NCBI GenBank assembly: GCA_002477275.1
Contig: DLOU01000008.1
Location: 1 to 19,187 of the forward strand
DNA: 19,187 nucleotides
From: Caryophanales bacterium UBA7476
GTDB lineage: Bacteria; Bacillota_I; Bacilli_A; RF39; UBA660
Direction of reading: 5' to 3'
This document shows positions 7,376-14,296 of the stretch, one piece after another. A program made the translations under genes and the position numbers. The notes under the pieces were generated by a model that saw nothing but the letters and a program-made list of their open reading frames with translations, was not told where the DNA came from and made no database searches. The first letter of the stretch is position 1. Each line of letters starts with the position of its first letter.

Positions 7376-8749
7376 GTGAGAGTTTTAAGAAAGTGTAGTA
7401 CAATTTTATGTACGATTTTGGCAGTGCTTGTAATTATTTATTCTATATTTCTTCCTAGAATAGTTTTAAAGGGTAAGAGTCAAGAAATAATAAACTATAA
7501 GGAGAAATATGTAGAAAAGGGTTATTCTGCCAAAATATTAGGTAAGGATTTAACTGAAGATGTTAAAGTAGAGGGTAAAGTTGATTATAATAAGTTAGGA
7601 GACTATAAGATTAAATATATAGTTTCTGTAGGTGGTATTAAGTTTACTGAAGAAAGAATTGTTAAGGTTCGTGATACTTCTAAACCTGCTATAACTTTGA
7701 ATGGTGAAAAAGAAACTTATGTATGTCCTAATACTAAATATAAAGATGAAGGTGCTAAGGCATATGATAACTATGATAAGGATATAACAAATAAAATTAA
7801 AACTGAACAAAAAGATGATTCAGTTGTATATACTGTATCTGATTCTTCTAAAAATACAGCATCTGTTACTAGAAAACTTATTTATGAGGATAAAGCTGCT
7901 CCAGAAATTAAATTAAATGGAGGAGAAGAAGTATATGTTAGTGTTGGTGGAAGTTTCGATGATCCTGGATATACTGCGAGTGATAACTGTGATGGTGATA
8001 TAACAAGTAAAGTAAAAAGATCAGGTGAAGTAAATGTAAATAATCAAGGATCTTATGAACTTGTTTATACTGCTCTGGATAGTAACAATAACAAAAGTGA
8101 AGTTAAGAGAAAAGTTATTGTTTCTAATGGTATTATTTATTTAACTTTTGATGATGGACCTAATATGGGTACTACTAATGTAATACTTGATATATTAAAA
8201 GAAGAAGGAGTTAAGGCTACATTCTTTGTTACAAATAAAGGTGATGATTCACTTATTAAAAGAGAATTTGATGAAGGACATACTGTTGCTCTTCATACTG
8301 CTTCTCATGATTACGCTACTGTTTATGCGTCAGATGAAGCATATTTCCAAGATTTATATAGTGTACAGGATAGGGTAAAAAGAATTACTGGTTATGAAAG
8401 TAAAATAATTCGTTTCCCTGGAGGAAGTAGTAATACTATAAGTCGTAGATATTCAGTTGGTATAATGTCAAGAATTACAAAAGAAACATTAAATCGTGGT
8501 TTCAAGTACTATGATTGGAATGTATCTAGTGGTGATGCTGCTGGAGGGACTCCTGCTGCTAGTGATATATACAATAATGTAGTTAATAATTTAAGACATG
8601 ATAGGGTTAATATGGTTCTTATGCATGATATTAAGCCATATACTAGAGATGCTTTAAGAGATATAATTAAATATGGTAAACAAAATGGTTATCGTTTTGA
8701 AAAAATAACAGAAGATACTGAAATGGTAACTCAAAGAGTAAATAATTAG
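7376..8749 (+). CDS. Membrane-anchored polysaccharide deacetylase with Ig-like repeats
   Basis: This is probably a cell-surface carbohydrate esterase (NodB homology, CE4) removing acetyl groups from peptidoglycan or another wall polymer, as PgdA-type enzymes do for lysozyme resistance. The start is GTG at 7376 behind AGGTGG. Residues 7-25 form one hydrophobic N-terminal segment, acting as a membrane anchor or uncleaved signal. About 35-98, 100-172 and 174-248 look like three Ig-like (DUF5011-type) repeats, the latter two with the DG/YDKDIT pattern. The catalytic domain follows with all motifs: TFDDGP (257-262), HTASH (H307 and H311 as metal ligands with D260), RFPGG (346-350), DWNVSSGD and LMHD (H417). 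The gene stands alone between terminators. The exact substrate is not readable from the sequence. Confidence 0.9.
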   Translation: MRVLRKCSTILCTILAVLVIIYSIFLPRIVLKGKSQEIINYKEKYVEKGYSAKILGKDLTEDVKVEGKVDYNKLGDYKIKYIVSVGGIKFTEERIVKVRDTSKPAITLNGEKETYVCPNTKYKDEGAKAYDNYDKDITNKIKTEQKDDSVVYTVSDSSKNTASVTRKLIYEDKAAPEIKLNGGEEVYVSVGGSFDDPGYTASDNCDGDITSKVKRSGEVNVNNQGSYELVYTALDSNNNKSEVKRKVIVSNGIIYLTFDDGPNMGTTNVILDILKEEGVKATFFVTNKGDDSLIKREFDEGHTVALHTASHDYATVYASDEAYFQDLYSVQDRVKRITGYESKIIRFPGGSSNTISRRYSVGIMSRITKETLNRGFKYYDWNVSSGDAAGGTPAASDIYNNVVNNLRHDRVNMVLMHDIKPYTRDALRDIIKYGKQNGYRFEKITEDTEMVTQRVNN

Positions 8750-8773
8750 AGTAGATGCAAAATCTACTCTTTT
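8748..8773 (+). terminator. Terminator after the deacetylase gene
   Basis: A 9-bp stem AGAGTAGAT/ATCTACTCT (8748-8756 with 8762-8770, loop GCAAA) starts inside the TAG stop codon. The T tract is short (8770-8773), so it may be leaky. Confidence 0.6.
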
Positions 8774-8894
8774 GTGTTATACTATGTTTTAAATTTATGG
8801 TTTTTTACTATAAATTAGTGTAAACATATGTTTAAAGAGGGCTAACTTAGTTTATTTTTTAAACATATTACGTTATAATATAACTGGTGATTTT
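8750..8894 (+). promoter_or_regulatory. Control region upstream of yqeG
   Basis: This 145-bp gap holds two candidate -10 elements. One is an extended TGTTATACT at 8775-8783, leaving a leader of about 105 nt. The other is TATAAT at 8874-8879, only 15 bp before the ATG, which would give a nearly leaderless transcript. Between them lies a perfect 14-bp palindrome, TAAACATATGTTTA (8821-8834), and its left half TAAACATAT recurs at 8860-8868, just before the second -10. The arrangement looks like an operator, but this is inference. Confidence 0.4.
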
Positions 8895-9413
8895 ATGAAG
8901 TATGTACCAAAAATGTATAAAAAAACTATTTTTGATATACCATATGAAAAACTATCAAAAGAAAATATTAAGTGTTTAGTATTTGATTTAGATAATACAA
9001 TAGCACTTATAGATGATAAAGTTCCTAGTAAGGAAGTTTTAGAGTTATTTAAAAAAATTAATAAAGATTTTGATGTTTTCATTTTAAGTAACAATCATAG
9101 AGGTAAGAGGGTTTCTAAGTTTGCTAAAGAACTTGGATGTAGGTCACAAGCTTTTGCATTAAAACCATTTACTAGAGGACTTAGAAAGATAGTTAAGCTA
9201 ACTAATTATAAAAAAGAAGAAATGGCTATTATTGGTGATCAACTTGTTACTGATATATATGCTGGTACAAGATTTGGAATTAAAACTATTTTAGTTGATC
9301 CAATGGCTGAGAAAGATTTATGGATTACTAAATATAATAGAATTAGAGAAAATAAAAAATTTAAAAAATACAAAGAAAAGAATTTGTTTGAAAGAGGTAA
9401 ATATTATGAATGA
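8895..9413 (+). CDS. yqeG: YqeG-family HAD phosphatase
   Basis: This HAD-superfamily IIIA protein is of the YqeG type and is expected to be a cytoplasmic phosphatase; the physiological substrate of the family is not settled. The 172-aa length is typical. Motif I is DLDNT (nucleophile D31, acid D33), motif II is LSNN (S65), motif III is K90 in the KP pair, and motif IV is GDQLVTD (D115 and D120). ATG at 8895 follows only a weak GGTGA site. Its stop codon overlaps the start of yqeH by 8 nt (ATGAATGA), so the two are translationally coupled. The yqeG-yqeH pairing is the normal Bacillus arrangement. Confidence 0.93.
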   Translation: MKYVPKMYKKTIFDIPYEKLSKENIKCLVFDLDNTIALIDDKVPSKEVLELFKKINKDFDVFILSNNHRGKRVSKFAKELGCRSQAFALKPFTRGLRKIVKLTNYKKEEMAIIGDQLVTDIYAGTRFGIKTILVDPMAEKDLWITKYNRIRENKKFKKYKEKNLFERGKYYE

Positions 9414-10410
9414 GAAAAAGTGTCAAGGATGTGGAGTAGTGCTCCAAGATGAAAATGTGCTCTTGGAAGGATATACTGTTAATCTAGAAAATGATTTATG
9501 TCAAAGATGTTTTAGATTAAAAAATTATGGTGAATATCAAGCTACTACTAAGACAAACGAAGAATATCAAGAAATATTAAATACAGTAGGTAAAACTAAA
9601 GATTTAGTTATTTATGTTACAGATTTATTAAATATTGAACAAGATTTATTTGATATTAGAAAGTTTTTACCTAATAAAATTCTTCTTGTTTTAAATAAGA
9701 GAGATGTAATTCCTAAGTCTGTTAAGGACGAAAAGATAATTAAGTACTTTAAAGATAAATACGATTTCTTTGTTGATATTGTTATAGTTAGTAGTGAAAA
9801 GAATATTAATTTAGATTTACTTTTAAGAAGAATAAAATTCTTCCAAGTTACTCGTAATGTATATGTATGTGGTCATACCAATGCTGGAAAGAGTAGTTTA
9901 ATTAATAGAATTATTAAAAATTATTCTGAAAGTGAACAAGAATTAACTATTTCGCCACTTCCTTCTACAACACTTAATCTTGTAAATATAGAAATTAATG
10001 ATTATTTAACAATAATAGATACACCTGGACTTATTGATGAAGAGGCTTTAACAAATTATGTTTCTGAAGATAATTTAAAGAATATTCTTCCTAAAAAAGA
10101 AATAAAACCAAAGACATATCAACTTAGAAGTGGTCAATCATTAATAATAGGTGATTTTTTAAGAATTGATTATGTTGATGGAGAAAAAAATAGTTTTACT
10201 CTTTATATGTCTAATAATATTAAAGTTAAAAGAATTATTTCTTCAAGGCATGACGAACTTAAAAATATGTCTAAAAGAACATATCAATTACCATTTAATC
10301 AAGATATAGTTATTAAAGGTCTTGGATTTGTTAAAGTAGTTAATCGTGGGGTTGTTGATATATATATTAATCAAAGAGTAGGAACATTTTTAAGAGATAA
10401 CTTAATATAG
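9406..10410 (+). CDS. yqeH: Ribosome biogenesis GTPase YqeH
   Basis: YqeH is a circularly permuted GTPase needed for 30S subunit assembly. The start is ATG at 9406 behind AGAGGT, giving 334 aa. The longer in-frame reading from 9295 lies inside yqeG and has no binding site. A zinc finger opens the protein (C6, C9, C32, C35). The GTPase motifs appear in the permuted order: G4 NKRD (N97), G5-like SSEK, G1 GHTNAGKSS (from G156), G2 around LPSTTL, then G3 DTPG (D205-G208). About 125 residues follow as the C-terminal RNA/protein-binding part. The PHP gene starts 8 bp downstream behind AGGAGG, completing the operon. Confidence 0.95.
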   Translation: MNEKKCQGCGVVLQDENVLLEGYTVNLENDLCQRCFRLKNYGEYQATTKTNEEYQEILNTVGKTKDLVIYVTDLLNIEQDLFDIRKFLPNKILLVLNKRDVIPKSVKDEKIIKYFKDKYDFFVDIVIVSSEKNINLDLLLRRIKFFQVTRNVYVCGHTNAGKSSLINRIIKNYSESEQELTISPLPSTTLNLVNIEINDYLTIIDTPGLIDEEALTNYVSEDNLKNILPKKEIKPKTYQLRSGQSLIIGDFLRIDYVDGEKNSFTLYMSNNIKVKRIISSRHDELKNMSKRTYQLPFNQDIVIKGLGFVKVVNRGVVDIYINQRVGTFLRDNLI

Positions 10411-10418
10411 GAGGTTTT

Positions 10419-11243
10419 ATGAAAGCTACACTTCATAATCATACGATTCATTCTGATGGTACTAAGACTATTAAAGAAATAAATGATTTAGCAATTAAAA
10501 ATAATTTTGATGTTGTTGCTATAACTGATCATGATACTTTAGATGGATATTATGATATTTTAGAACTAGATACGCCGGTTAGATTTATTATTGGTGTAGA
10601 AATGTCTACAGTACATAAGAATAAAAATGTGCATGTTTTAGGTTATTTTCCAACGGTAAATGAAAATGTTATAAAATTCTTTCAGAATATGAGAAAAGAA
10701 AGAATTGATAGATGTAAGAAAATGATTTATAATTTGAGAAAATATGAAAATATTGATATTACTTTTGAAGAAGTTTCAAAGCTTGCAAGTGGTTCTATTG
10801 GTAGACCTCATATAGCTAAAGTTATTTCTGAAAAATTTGGTATAACTTCTAGTGAAGTATTTGATAAATATATAGGTAATGATTCTAAAAGTTATGTATC
10901 TGTCGGAAAAATAGAAACGGAAGATGGAGTTAAATTTTTAAAAGATAATGGAGCAATTGTTTCACTTGCTCATCCTATTCAAATTAAGGGATTTGATTTT
11001 GAAGAAATACTTGATTATGGATTTGATGCTATAGAAGTATATCATCCTGATCAAGATGATGAGTATAGTAATATGTTAAGAAAAGTAGCAAAAAAACATA
11101 AACTAATTGTTACTGGAGGATCTGATTACCATGGTAATAATCATTCATCTGTGTTTGAAAAGAGTTTTATAGAAGATAAAGATCTCGATGTTTTCCTTGA
11201 AAAATTTGATGAGCTTAAAAAAATTAATAAAAAAATTAAATAA
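10419..11243 (+). CDS. PHP-domain phosphoesterase (RNase AM / YciV-like)
   Basis: This metal-dependent phosphoesterase of the PHP superfamily matches the YciV/TrpH group, whose studied members act as a 5'-3' exoribonuclease on short RNAs (RNase AM) and as a 3',5'-nucleoside bisphosphate phosphatase. The 274-aa length fits. Metal-ligand motifs are HNHTIHSDG (H6, H8, H11), ITDHDT (D37, H38), GVE, HVLGY, RPHIA, SLAHP, EVYHP and the closing GGSDYHG. The group's helical insertion lies in the middle (about 85-165). ATG at 10419 follows AGGAGG, 8 bp after yqeH, and the gene closes the operon at a strong hairpin. Its partnership with a 30S assembly factor suggests RNA turnover or rRNA trimming; that link is inference. 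Confidence 0.88.
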   Translation: MKATLHNHTIHSDGTKTIKEINDLAIKNNFDVVAITDHDTLDGYYDILELDTPVRFIIGVEMSTVHKNKNVHVLGYFPTVNENVIKFFQNMRKERIDRCKKMIYNLRKYENIDITFEEVSKLASGSIGRPHIAKVISEKFGITSSEVFDKYIGNDSKSYVSVGKIETEDGVKFLKDNGAIVSLAHPIQIKGFDFEEILDYGFDAIEVYHPDQDDEYSNMLRKVAKKHKLIVTGGSDYHGNNHSSVFEKSFIEDKDLDVFLEKFDELKKINKKIK

Positions 11244-11267
11244 TAAGTTTTGAACTTATTATTTTTT
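11238..11267 (+). terminator. Terminator of the yqeG-yqeH-PHP operon
   Basis: A 12-bp perfect stem (11238-11249 with 11253-11264, loop TTG) is followed by T residues. The stem contains the TAA stop codon of the PHP gene (11241-11243), and the next promoter's -35 begins two bases beyond. Confidence 0.75.
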
Positions 11268-11268
11268 A

Positions 11269-11297
11269 TTGACCAAATTTTAAAAAAATGTTATAAT
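11269..11297 (+). promoter_or_regulatory. Strong promoter of the 339/634-aa operon
   Basis: TTGACC (11269-11274), a 17-bp spacer ending in TGT, and a perfect TATAAT (11292-11297) also form an extended -10. This is the best promoter match in the window. It is followed by a GGGGG-type binding site before the ATG at 11327. Confidence 0.8.
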
Positions 11298-11326
11298 ATC
11301 CTAGCAAATAAAGGGGGAATTTAAAT

Positions 11327-12346
11327 ATGGACAACAACATTGATCTTTCAGATTTTTTAGATGATTATGGCTTTAATAGTGATATTTATAGAGTATTATA
11401 TAGTAGTAATTATATTGAACTTAGTTTTGAAGAGAAAAGAGAAGTTCTTTTAAAACTTATTGATATTAATCATCATAGAAATAATAGTGAAATTATTAAA
11501 AGACTTAGTGGAGAAGGGACACTTTCTATTAAAAATAAATATGAAGATAAAGATGCTCCTAAAGATATTGATAGATGTTTTAAAAAGAAAAATTTTGATT
11601 TAAAATCACCTAACTTATCTGGTTTATTTCATGTTACAACAATAGATGATATTAGAAACTTAGGACTTCTTCCTAAAAATGGTTTGGTTGATGAAGATAA
11701 AAAAATTAAACAACTAATACTTGCTATACATAGAGAACTTGAAGAATATAAACTACTTGAATTAAGTGAAGATTTAGATGTTTTTGCTGATGAAAAAGAT
11801 AAACTTGAAAATGTACTTGAACTTCTTATAGATTATTCTTCTTATGAAGATGAAGATGTAGAGATAGAAGTTCAAAGTGATTTCTCAGTGTATTATCTTC
11901 CTAATAACTTGTTTTTTAGTGAAGAAAATAATTCATCTCCACTTATAAAAGATTTGTCTAAAAATAAAAGACAAGATATTTTAATTTCTATGATTGATTC
12001 AATAAAAGCTCAGGAATTTAGAGGAATAAAGAGATTTAGCAACCATTTCTCAGATTTTTACGAATTAAGATGTGGTCAACAAAGAGTAGTTTTCCATTTC
12101 TTAACTCCAAAAGATTGTGTAATTATTTTTGCATTTACTAAAAAGGCGGACAATGAAAAGAGATATAGAATGGAACTTTCAAATAGAATACATAAATATA
12201 GAAGAATGAAAAATAAATTAAAAAAAGTATTATGCGAAGAAGAATTCCTTTCTAAACAAAGTGAAATAGATGAGTCTATATATAAAGTTGTTCAAAAAAA
12301 TAAAACTTTAGTAAAAGAAAATAAAGAGGGGGATAACAATGGATGA
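11327..12346 (+). CDS. Unknown 339-aa protein with a C-terminal RelE/HigB-like domain
   Basis: I recognise no full-length family. Residues of about 218-292 resemble RelE/HigB (phage Gp49-like) toxin domains: a helical stretch, then FYELR (Y245-R248), RVVFHF, a buried strand (VIIFAF) and TKK (K272, K273), then a helix with ELSNRIHKYRR. In that family such a pattern gives a small mRNA-cleaving or gyrase-acting fold. Here it sits inside a larger protein, not in the usual 90-120 aa stand-alone form. Residues 1-85 are acidic and helical. At 99-118 is a GLFHVTT...GLLP segment (H102, T104), faintly like the first strand of ADP-ribosyltransferase folds. The last 45 residues are charged. The stop overlaps the next start by 8 nt, so the products are probably partners. 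Toxin activity is unproven. Confidence 0.65.
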   Translation: MDNNIDLSDFLDDYGFNSDIYRVLYSSNYIELSFEEKREVLLKLIDINHHRNNSEIIKRLSGEGTLSIKNKYEDKDAPKDIDRCFKKKNFDLKSPNLSGLFHVTTIDDIRNLGLLPKNGLVDEDKKIKQLILAIHRELEEYKLLELSEDLDVFADEKDKLENVLELLIDYSSYEDEDVEIEVQSDFSVYYLPNNLFFSEENNSSPLIKDLSKNKRQDILISMIDSIKAQEFRGIKRFSNHFSDFYELRCGQQRVVFHFLTPKDCVIIFAFTKKADNEKRYRMELSNRIHKYRRMKNKLKKVLCEEEFLSKQSEIDESIYKVVQKNKTLVKENKEGDNNG

Positions 12347-14243
12347 GATATTAAATGAGATAGATCAGACAATTGAGAATAATGAATATTATTTAGATAA
12401 TTTTGATTTTATGACTCAAAAACTTAAAAATATAGTCGATGCTCTTGATTGTTTTTGTAAAAATAGAGGAGATCTTGCTATCCAAAAACTTTATAATGTT
12501 ACACGTGATGATTTAATAAAATTATTTGTATTATGTGCAAGATTTTATGATTCTAAAGAAGAGCATGAAGAGGTAACTGAAGTTGTTAGTTTTTTAATGC
12601 ATGATGGGAAAAATTTAAAGGCAAAAGCTACTAAATTTGAATTACTTATTGCTCTTTCACTTCTTATTCAGGGAGATAAAAAAAATATAACTAATAGAGC
12701 TGAAAAGAAACAGTTACGTGAACTAGAAAAAACATTTGAGTATATATATGATGAAGATTATCTTAAATTACTAAAAAAAGTAGCTGAAATTCCAGATTTT
12801 GTTCTTTTATTTTATACTGCTTATAACTATTTTGATGTTTTAAAATTTGATTATAGTGATTATGATATTCCAGATGAAGTAGAATCATTAAGAAATGAAA
12901 AAGCTGCTGATTTAATACAAGAATTTATTGAAGATGAAAAAACTAGAGTTTTCTTTACACTTGTTAATTTTGATGCATTGTATACTTTTCTTTTTGATGC
13001 AACTGAAAAATATAGAAAAGAACTTAGAAGTGTAAGAAAAGAAAATAATAAACTAATTGCAAAAGCACAAAAGTTAAGAGAATTATATAACAAAAAAGAT
13101 AAAGAAGTAATTTCAAGCAAAGACTTAAAAAATATTTTAGATGATTCTGAAGAATCTTTTAAAATACTTTCATCACTTGCTATATCTAATTCAAAACTTG
13201 TTTCTAAATTAGAAGATAGTTTTGGAAAGAAAGAACAAATAATTTATATACTATATAATTATCATTATAATTTTGATGAAATAGCACCTGATTTAGAAGA
13301 TGATATTGATAATATTGATACTAATATTTTAAGAGAAAACTTAGATAAATTATCAAAATTGAGTATTACTATTTCAAATCAAAATTTATTATACATTATA
13401 AAAAATAATGTATTAATTAATGTAGAGAGAATAAAACCTTTTATTTCTAAAAATTATATTAATGTTAATTTTATTAATAAAAATATAAGAATATTAATTG
13501 AAGACGAAGAGTTTCTAAATTATTCTAATAATATAAAACTTTTAGAAAGATTTAATATAAATATAGTAGACTTAGTTGGTTCTTATTATGAATTATTACT
13601 TATAAATAATAACTTTTTAAAGGAGATTTTTAACTTAGCTAAAATATATAATTTAAAGCTTGATAGTAATAATATATTATTACTTGTTGATTCATTAAAC
13701 TTTGATAATGTTGATTTATTTATTGAAGAAGGTTATTCCGAGTATATAGTTAATAATCTTAATCTTTTATCAAGAGGAGATATTATTCCTAAAAGACTTC
13801 ATATTAATAACTTGGTTAATTCTGATTTAGTTGAAAGTAGTTCTGTAGATGAAGATATACTTAATGAAGGAACTTTCTTTGTTTCTGATAGACAACTTGA
13901 TGATGCTTGTTCTAGTAAAACATATCTTTTTCAAAATGAAGAAATAAAAAATTATTTAGATAATTCACTTAGAATTACTATTTCTGAGAAAACTTTAAAT
14001 AGTGATATAGTTTTAAAACTTGATTCTAAATATAGAACTGATAATGTTTATGACTTTGATGGTGTTATAATATCTAGAAATAAAGTATTAAGAAATTTAG
14101 ATGCTTTAAGTAATACTAAATACTCTATATATGATAAAGTGTTAAACAGTGTTATTTATAATTCACTTCTTGGCATAGATGACGTAAAAAATATATCTAA
14201 TGAGATAAAAAGTACATTTGGTAATTTTAAAAGTTTAAAATAA
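12339..14243 (+). CDS. Unknown 634-aa helical protein coupled to the RelE-like gene
   Basis: I do not recognise this protein. ATG at 12339 lies behind GAGGGGG and overlaps the previous stop (ATGGATGA), showing translational coupling. There is no signal peptide or membrane helix. Residues 1-220 are acidic helices. About 222-257 is a highly charged Lys/Arg/Glu stretch likely to be a coiled coil. From about 325 to 480 comes an Asn/Leu/Ile-rich run of short helices separated by N-rich turns (for example LLERFNINIVDL, IYNLKLDSNNILLLV), which reads like a helical-repeat solenoid with about 35-residue spacing. The C-terminal 150 residues are mixed. It is much larger than any usual antitoxin. It could be a partner or scaffold of the 339-aa protein. 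It ends just before the dnaG promoter with no terminator. Confidence 0.65.
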   Translation: MDEILNEIDQTIENNEYYLDNFDFMTQKLKNIVDALDCFCKNRGDLAIQKLYNVTRDDLIKLFVLCARFYDSKEEHEEVTEVVSFLMHDGKNLKAKATKFELLIALSLLIQGDKKNITNRAEKKQLRELEKTFEYIYDEDYLKLLKKVAEIPDFVLLFYTAYNYFDVLKFDYSDYDIPDEVESLRNEKAADLIQEFIEDEKTRVFFTLVNFDALYTFLFDATEKYRKELRSVRKENNKLIAKAQKLRELYNKKDKEVISSKDLKNILDDSEESFKILSSLAISNSKLVSKLEDSFGKKEQIIYILYNYHYNFDEIAPDLEDDIDNIDTNILRENLDKLSKLSITISNQNLLYIIKNNVLINVERIKPFISKNYINVNFINKNIRILIEDEEFLNYSNNIKLLERFNINIVDLVGSYYELLLINNNFLKEIFNLAKIYNLKLDSNNILLLVDSLNFDNVDLFIEEGYSEYIVNNLNLLSRGDIIPKRLHINNLVNSDLVESSSVDEDILNEGTFFVSDRQLDDACSSKTYLFQNEEIKNYLDNSLRITISEKTLNSDIVLKLDSKYRTDNVYDFDGVIISRNKVLRNLDALSNTKYSIYDKVLNSVIYNSLLGIDDVKNISNEIKSTFGNFKSLK

Positions 14244-14272
14244 TTGAAAAAATAGTATATTTGCAATATAAT
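14244..14272 (+). promoter_or_regulatory. Promoter of the dnaG-rpoD-trmK operon
   Basis: TTGAAA begins one base after the upstream stop codon (14244-14249), followed by 17 bp and a perfect TATAAT (14267-14272). No terminator separates it from the previous operon, so read-through from the strong 11269 promoter may add to expression. Confidence 0.75.
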
Positions 14273-14296
14273 ATTTATTGTTCGGAGGTTGATTTC

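Noticed and set aside
1532..8860. An 18-base exact repeat, TAACTTAGTTTATTTTTT, at 1532-1549 and 8843-8860.
   Set aside because: Half of it is a T-rich run in very AT-rich intergenic DNA. The first copy is the spacer of a minus-strand promoter and the second copy has no -10 in the matching place, so a shared function is not supported.
9295..9405. An upstream extension of yqeH.
   Set aside because: It lies wholly inside yqeG, lacks a binding site, and yqeH proteins begin right at the zinc finger.
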